Source: Hoyosella sp. YIM 151337 (lineage in GTDB: Bacteria > Actinomycetota > Actinomycetes > Mycobacteriales > Mycobacteriaceae). From it: 64,000 nt of DNA. Shown here one piece after another: positions 61,252-64,000 of the stretch. How positions within the stretch are numbered: position 1 is the first letter of the stretch; every line of letters starts with the position of its first letter. The notes under the pieces were generated by a model. The model did no database searches and was not told the DNA's origin. It saw only the letters and a program-made list of their open reading frames with translations. Position numbers and translations under genes: made by a program. Where the stretch lies: NCBI RefSeq assembly GCF_026041215.1, contig NZ_JAPEIQ010000039.1, forward strand, positions 399,018 through 463,017. Reading direction: 5' to 3'.

Positions 61252-61680
61252 TTAACCCGGCGTGAGCGGGAGCGGCCGGACTCCGCTAGCGAGGCTGATA
61301 TACGCTCCGCGCAGCGGCAGACCCACGGTGTTCGACGCGAAGTGCAGGCGCCTAGCCCATTTTTGATCGCGTGTTCGGATGGTGGTCTGGTCTGGACGCT
61401 CTATGACGAGCACGCCGCACGGGTGATCCGCCATCTCGCGTGCGGCGCCTGCGAGGGCACTCAGCATTACTTCGCATTGTTCGGATTCGGGCAGTCCTTC
61501 TTCCGGGTCAGCGAGCGGTACGACAAGTGGCAGTTGGTACCCCAGCGGGGTGAAGAAAAGTAGCCACAACTGTGGGAACATGGCTGGCCCGACGATCGTG
61601 ACGATGCGCGCGTGCATGTCGTCATCGGTAAGGACGGGAGTCTCAAGGAGACCGTGCAGTGGGGATGAAGGCGTAGTCAT
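61252..61680 (-). CDS. Conserved hypothetical protein
   Basis: A 142-residue soluble protein. An N-terminal half with ARIVTIVGPAMFPQLWLLFFTPLGYQLPLVVPL is followed by ALAGAAREMADHPCGVLVIERPDQTTIRTRDQKWARRLHFAS, a pattern seen in actinobacterial hypotheticals. No catalytic motif is evident. The ATG at 61680 is chosen as conserved-looking sequence begins there; the in-frame extension upstream is His/Arg-rich and antisense to mpg. The 3' end is three bases from the Trm112-like gene. Confidence 0.65.
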   Translation of the reverse strand: MTTPSSPLHGLLETPVLTDDDMHARIVTIVGPAMFPQLWLLFFTPLGYQLPLVVPLADPEEGLPESEQCEVMLSALAGAAREMADHPCGVLVIERPDQTTIRTRDQKWARRLHFASNTVGLPLRGAYISLASGVRPLPLTPG

Positions 61681-61806
61681 GCCGGTGATCGTTGCATCGT
61701 ATGGCGGAGGCTTGGAGTTATCCCTGTGGACAACTATTCGCGGGAACCGTTCGTCCGTGCGATGCGTCGTATGACGATGATGGTGCACACAATGATGAGG
61801 GACGTG

Positions 61807-62424
61807 ATGACACCCGAAGACTTGCGGGAACTGCTGATCCGTGCGGATCCGCCGCAAGCTGCGTCAGCTCTGCTGGGGCGTTCGCTGGAAGTCAGGGACT
61901 GTGCAGCGACGATTGTCGAAGTCGAAGCCTACGGAAGTGATAGGGCGGGGCCATGGCCTGATCCGGCCTCCCATGCGTATCCGGGACGCACCGGCCGAAA
62001 TCCTGTGATGTTCGGGCCAGCGGGTCGCTTGTATGTCTATCGAATCTACGGAATGCACCTCTGCGCGAACGTGTCTTTTGGTCCCGACGGGCACGCGGGC
62101 GCCGTATTGCTCCGCGCCGCAGCGCTGACTACAGGAGTCGAGCGTGCGCGAGTGCGCCGCCGCGCCGGAGTTGCTCCAAGCGGTCTCGCGTCTGGTCCTG
62201 CCAATCTTGTGCAAGCCCTGGGCATCACGCTCGATGACCAGGGAACCGACGTGATCTCCGGTGATTCTGGGGTCACGTTGTCGATCACTCAGTTCAGCGG
62301 TGATATCCATGCCGGGCCTCGTGTGGGTGTCAGCAAAGCCGCGGACCGGCAATGGCGTTTCTGGTTCGAAGATCACCCCGCTGTGTCCCGCTACCGGAGG
62401 CACACGCGCGCAACAACTGACTGA
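61807..62424 (+). CDS. mpg: 3-methyladenine DNA glycosylase (Aag/MPG family)
   Basis: A 205-residue base-excision repair enzyme. LLGRSLEV and the catalytic-site stretch [30 protein letters not shown] are diagnostic, followed by [20 protein letters not shown] and VLLRAA. It flips and removes alkylated purines. ATG 61807 is preferred: GAGGGA lies about six bases upstream and the fold begins at once. At least five other in-frame ATG codons lie just upstream (from 61726). Same gene recalled two places before tyrS in M. tuberculosis. Confidence 0.93.
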   Translation: MTPEDLRELLIRADPPQAASALLGRSLEVRDCAATIVEVEAYGSDRAGPWPDPASHAYPGRTGRNPVMFGPAGRLYVYRIYGMHLCANVSFGPDGHAGAVLLRAAALTTGVERARVRRRAGVAPSGLASGPANLVQALGITLDDQGTDVISGDSGVTLSITQFSGDIHAGPRVGVSKAADRQWRFWFEDHPAVSRYRRHTRATTD

Positions 62425-62465
62425 GCGAGTGGCGTCACCGCCAGCGATTAGGGATGATCTGTCTC

Positions 62466-63740
62466 GTGACGCACGACATCCTGGAAGAACTGACATGGCG
62501 CGGCCTGATCGCACAATCCACCGACCTTGATGCTCTCGGCGAGCGGCTGAAGGCGGGCATGGTGACGCTCTATGCCGGATTCGATCCCACAGCGGCAAGC
62601 CTGCACGCGGGTCACCTGATTCCGCTGCTTGTTCTGCGCCGATTCCAGGAGGCTGGCCACCGGCCCATCGTGCTAGCAGGCGGCGCCACCGGCTTGATCG
62701 GCGATCCCCGTGATGTGGGAGAGCGTTCGATGAACGACGAAACCACAGTCGCTGAATGGTCAGAACGAATCAAAGGCCAGCTCGAGCGCTTCGTGGACTT
62801 TGATGCCGGGCCGAACGGCGCAGTCATCGTTAACAACATGAGCTGGACTGGCGCGCTCTCGGTAATCTCGTTCCTGCGCGATATTGGCAAGCACTTCTCA
62901 GTCAACGTGATGCTGGCGCGTGACACAGTCAAGCGACGACTGGAGTCAGACGGCATTTCCTACGCCGAGTTCTCCTACATGCTCCTTCAGGCAAATGATT
63001 TTGTGCACCTGCGCCGAGAACATGACTGTGTTCTTCAGGTTGGCGGCTCTGACCAGTGGGGAAATATCGTCGGCGGTGTCGACCTTGTTCGCAAGCTCGA
63101 CGGTGCCCACGTGCACGGGTTCACGGTTCCCTTGGTGACGAGTTCCGACGGCAAGAAGTTCGGAAAATCGACCGGTGGTGGCAGCCTCTGGCTCGATCCA
63201 GAAATGACAAGTCCGTACGCCTGGTACCAGTACTTCGTCAACACCGCGGACGCGGACGTCGTCCGGTACCTGCGGTGGTTCACGTTTTTGAGCAAAGAGG
63301 AACTAGACGAACTCGAGCGCCAAACCGCGGAAACGCCGCACCTGCGCCTGGCGCAAAAGCGGCTTGCCCGCGAGATGACCACTCTGGTGCACGGCGAGAA
63401 AAACACCGTCGCCGTGGAACACGCCTCCCAGGCCCTGTTCGGTCGCGCGGACCTGCGGGAACTCGACGAGCCAACCCTCGAAGCAGCGCTGACGGAGGCA
63501 TCAGTCGCACCACTAGGTCACGAGGCGCCTCGCACGATTATCGATTTGCTGGTCTCCAGTGGGCTCGTTGACTCGAAGAGCGCTGCACGCCGGACGGTCC
63601 GTGAGGGCGGTGCCTCCATCAACAACGAGAAGATTGCTGATGAGGGGTGGGTCCCCACCGATGCGCACTGGCTACACGGGCGGTGGCTCGTCGTCCGCAA
63701 AGGTAAGCGGCACTTTGCGGGAATACGGCGCGAAGCGTGA
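62466..63740 (+). CDS. tyrS: Tyrosine-tRNA ligase
   Basis: A 424-residue class I synthetase charging tRNA-Tyr. The HIGH-like motif is HAGH (47-50), the tyrosine pocket includes [15 protein letters not shown] and [15 protein letters not shown], the KMSKS-like loop is KFGKS (231-235), and an S4 RNA-binding domain ends the protein ([19 protein letters not shown]). The GTG at 62466 is used; an ATG at 62454 is also in frame. It is the last complete gene and is followed by promoter elements. Confidence 0.97.
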   Translation: MTHDILEELTWRGLIAQSTDLDALGERLKAGMVTLYAGFDPTAASLHAGHLIPLLVLRRFQEAGHRPIVLAGGATGLIGDPRDVGERSMNDETTVAEWSERIKGQLERFVDFDAGPNGAVIVNNMSWTGALSVISFLRDIGKHFSVNVMLARDTVKRRLESDGISYAEFSYMLLQANDFVHLRREHDCVLQVGGSDQWGNIVGGVDLVRKLDGAHVHGFTVPLVTSSDGKKFGKSTGGGSLWLDPEMTSPYAWYQYFVNTADADVVRYLRWFTFLSKEELDELERQTAETPHLRLAQKRLAREMTTLVHGEKNTVAVEHASQALFGRADLRELDEPTLEAALTEASVAPLGHEAPRTIIDLLVSSGLVDSKSAARRTVREGGASINNEKIADEGWVPTDAHWLHGRWLVVRKGKRHFAGIRREA

Positions 63741-63818
63741 GTGTTGACCATCTGTGAACGCGGCGGGAATCCCGGCCGGGCCAGAGTGTGGTTGACCAAA
63801 TGCTTCTGACCAGCGGAT

Positions 63819-63847
63819 TTGTGTTCCCACCGCGTTCTGTGTAACTT
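63819..63847 (+). promoter_or_regulatory. First candidate promoter downstream of tyrS
   Basis: TTGTGT (63819-63824), a 17-base spacer and TAACTT (63842-63847). An additional TTGACC at 63792-63797 lies upstream without a clear -10 partner. Together with the next element this suggests tandem promoters. Confidence 0.42.
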
Positions 63848-63938
63848 TCTCTTCGCCGCCGACACGGGGAGGCCGGTTCCGGAAGGAGCCCAAGCCACCG
63901 AGCGGAAGCCAAGCTGACAATCTGGAAGATTCGCTGGT

Positions 63939-63968
63939 TTGACTCTCTGCCCGGAACCTGGTTAGGAT
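63939..63968 (+). promoter_or_regulatory. Second, strong candidate promoter downstream of tyrS
   Basis: TTGACT (63939-63944), 17 bases, then TTAGGAT (63962-63968) closely resembles the vegetative consensus. No coding sequence is visible in the 260 bases after tyrS. In several mycobacteria an rRNA operon follows tyrS, so this is probably an rRNA promoter; the 16S gene itself would lie beyond the window. Confidence 0.62.
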
Positions 63969-64000
63969 TGGTGGCTGTGCCCTGAGGGGGCTGGGCCTGG

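Overview
The window is a high-GC actinobacterial chromosome segment with housekeeping gene content. It most resembles the order Mycobacteriales (Corynebacteriales) outside Mycobacterium itself; a Hoyosella- or Rhodococcus-like genome would fit, but the species cannot be fixed from sequence alone. The reasons are: GTG/TTG starts and apparent leaderless genes; an ANTAR regulator of PdtaR type; a CoaE-GrpB fusion; a 993-aa lipase/acyl-CoA-synthetase-like fusion; the order argC-J-B-D-F-R-G-H; and blocks recalled as syntenic with M. tuberculosis Rv1626-Rv1644, Rv1649-Rv1659 and Rv1683-Rv1689. No insertion sequence, phage, CRISPR array or other mobile element was seen, and no gene-free gap exceeds about 280 bases.

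Layout. 1-2812: the end of a gluconate-type permease, then gluconate 5-dehydrogenase-like and idonate 5-dehydrogenase-like genes (sugar-acid use). 2898-4498: a voltage-gated-type K+ channel overlapping tail-to-tail with a DUF1707 protein, a perfect CRP-type palindrome, and a tRNA-Leu(CAA) with a short variable loop. 4728-11132: pdtaR, then a complete branched-chain amino-acid-type ABC importer. Its binding protein lies on the + strand and faces livHMGF on the - strand across one bidirectional terminator, and its LivH carries an extra extracytoplasmic N-terminal domain. 11330-21948: polA followed by mixed metabolic and regulatory genes (D-amino-acid dehydrogenase-like, GlxA-type regulator, 2H phosphoesterase, isopropylmalate/isocitrate-dehydrogenase-like, thioredoxin, alpha/beta hydrolase, polytopic membrane protein, methyltransferase). 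22195-34500: rpsA, an ABC-2 exporter with an FMN reductase facing a 1,039-aa ATPase regulator, coaE, a DUF402 gene, uvrB, a universal stress protein and a DUF732 lipoprotein. 34601-42394: a HelD-type helicase, a DoxX protein with an 11-residue-repeat tail, a metallo-beta-lactamase-fold hydrolase, uvrA and a DUF1844 gene. 42669-48667: infC-rpmI-rplT-tsnR and pheST. 49292-57913: the arginine operon. 58020-63740: the lipase/acyl-CoA-synthetase-like fusion, a Trm112-like protein, mpg and tyrS. The window ends in tandem promoters that probably drive an rRNA operon just outside it.

How it works together. The main regulatory signal is that polA, uvrB and uvrA are each preceded by a close match to the RecA-independent DNA-damage promoter known from mycobacteria (TTGTCR-type box, fixed spacing, TAnnnT). 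A weaker match precedes the HelD-type gene, and the polA and uvrB copies would produce leaderless mRNAs. The translation block shows RNA-level signals: an AUC start codon for infC behind a hairpin-rich leader, two hairpins before rpmI, and a 16-bp inverted repeat inside the start of tsnR. The arg operon is headed by a leaderless promoter overlapping a dyad.

Least ordinary features: the DoxX tail of twelve in-phase undecapeptides, the LivH ectodomain, the tRNA-Leu(CAA) without a long variable arm, the regulator/exporter/FMN-reductase locus with nested operator-like dyads, and the shared damage-promoter pattern.
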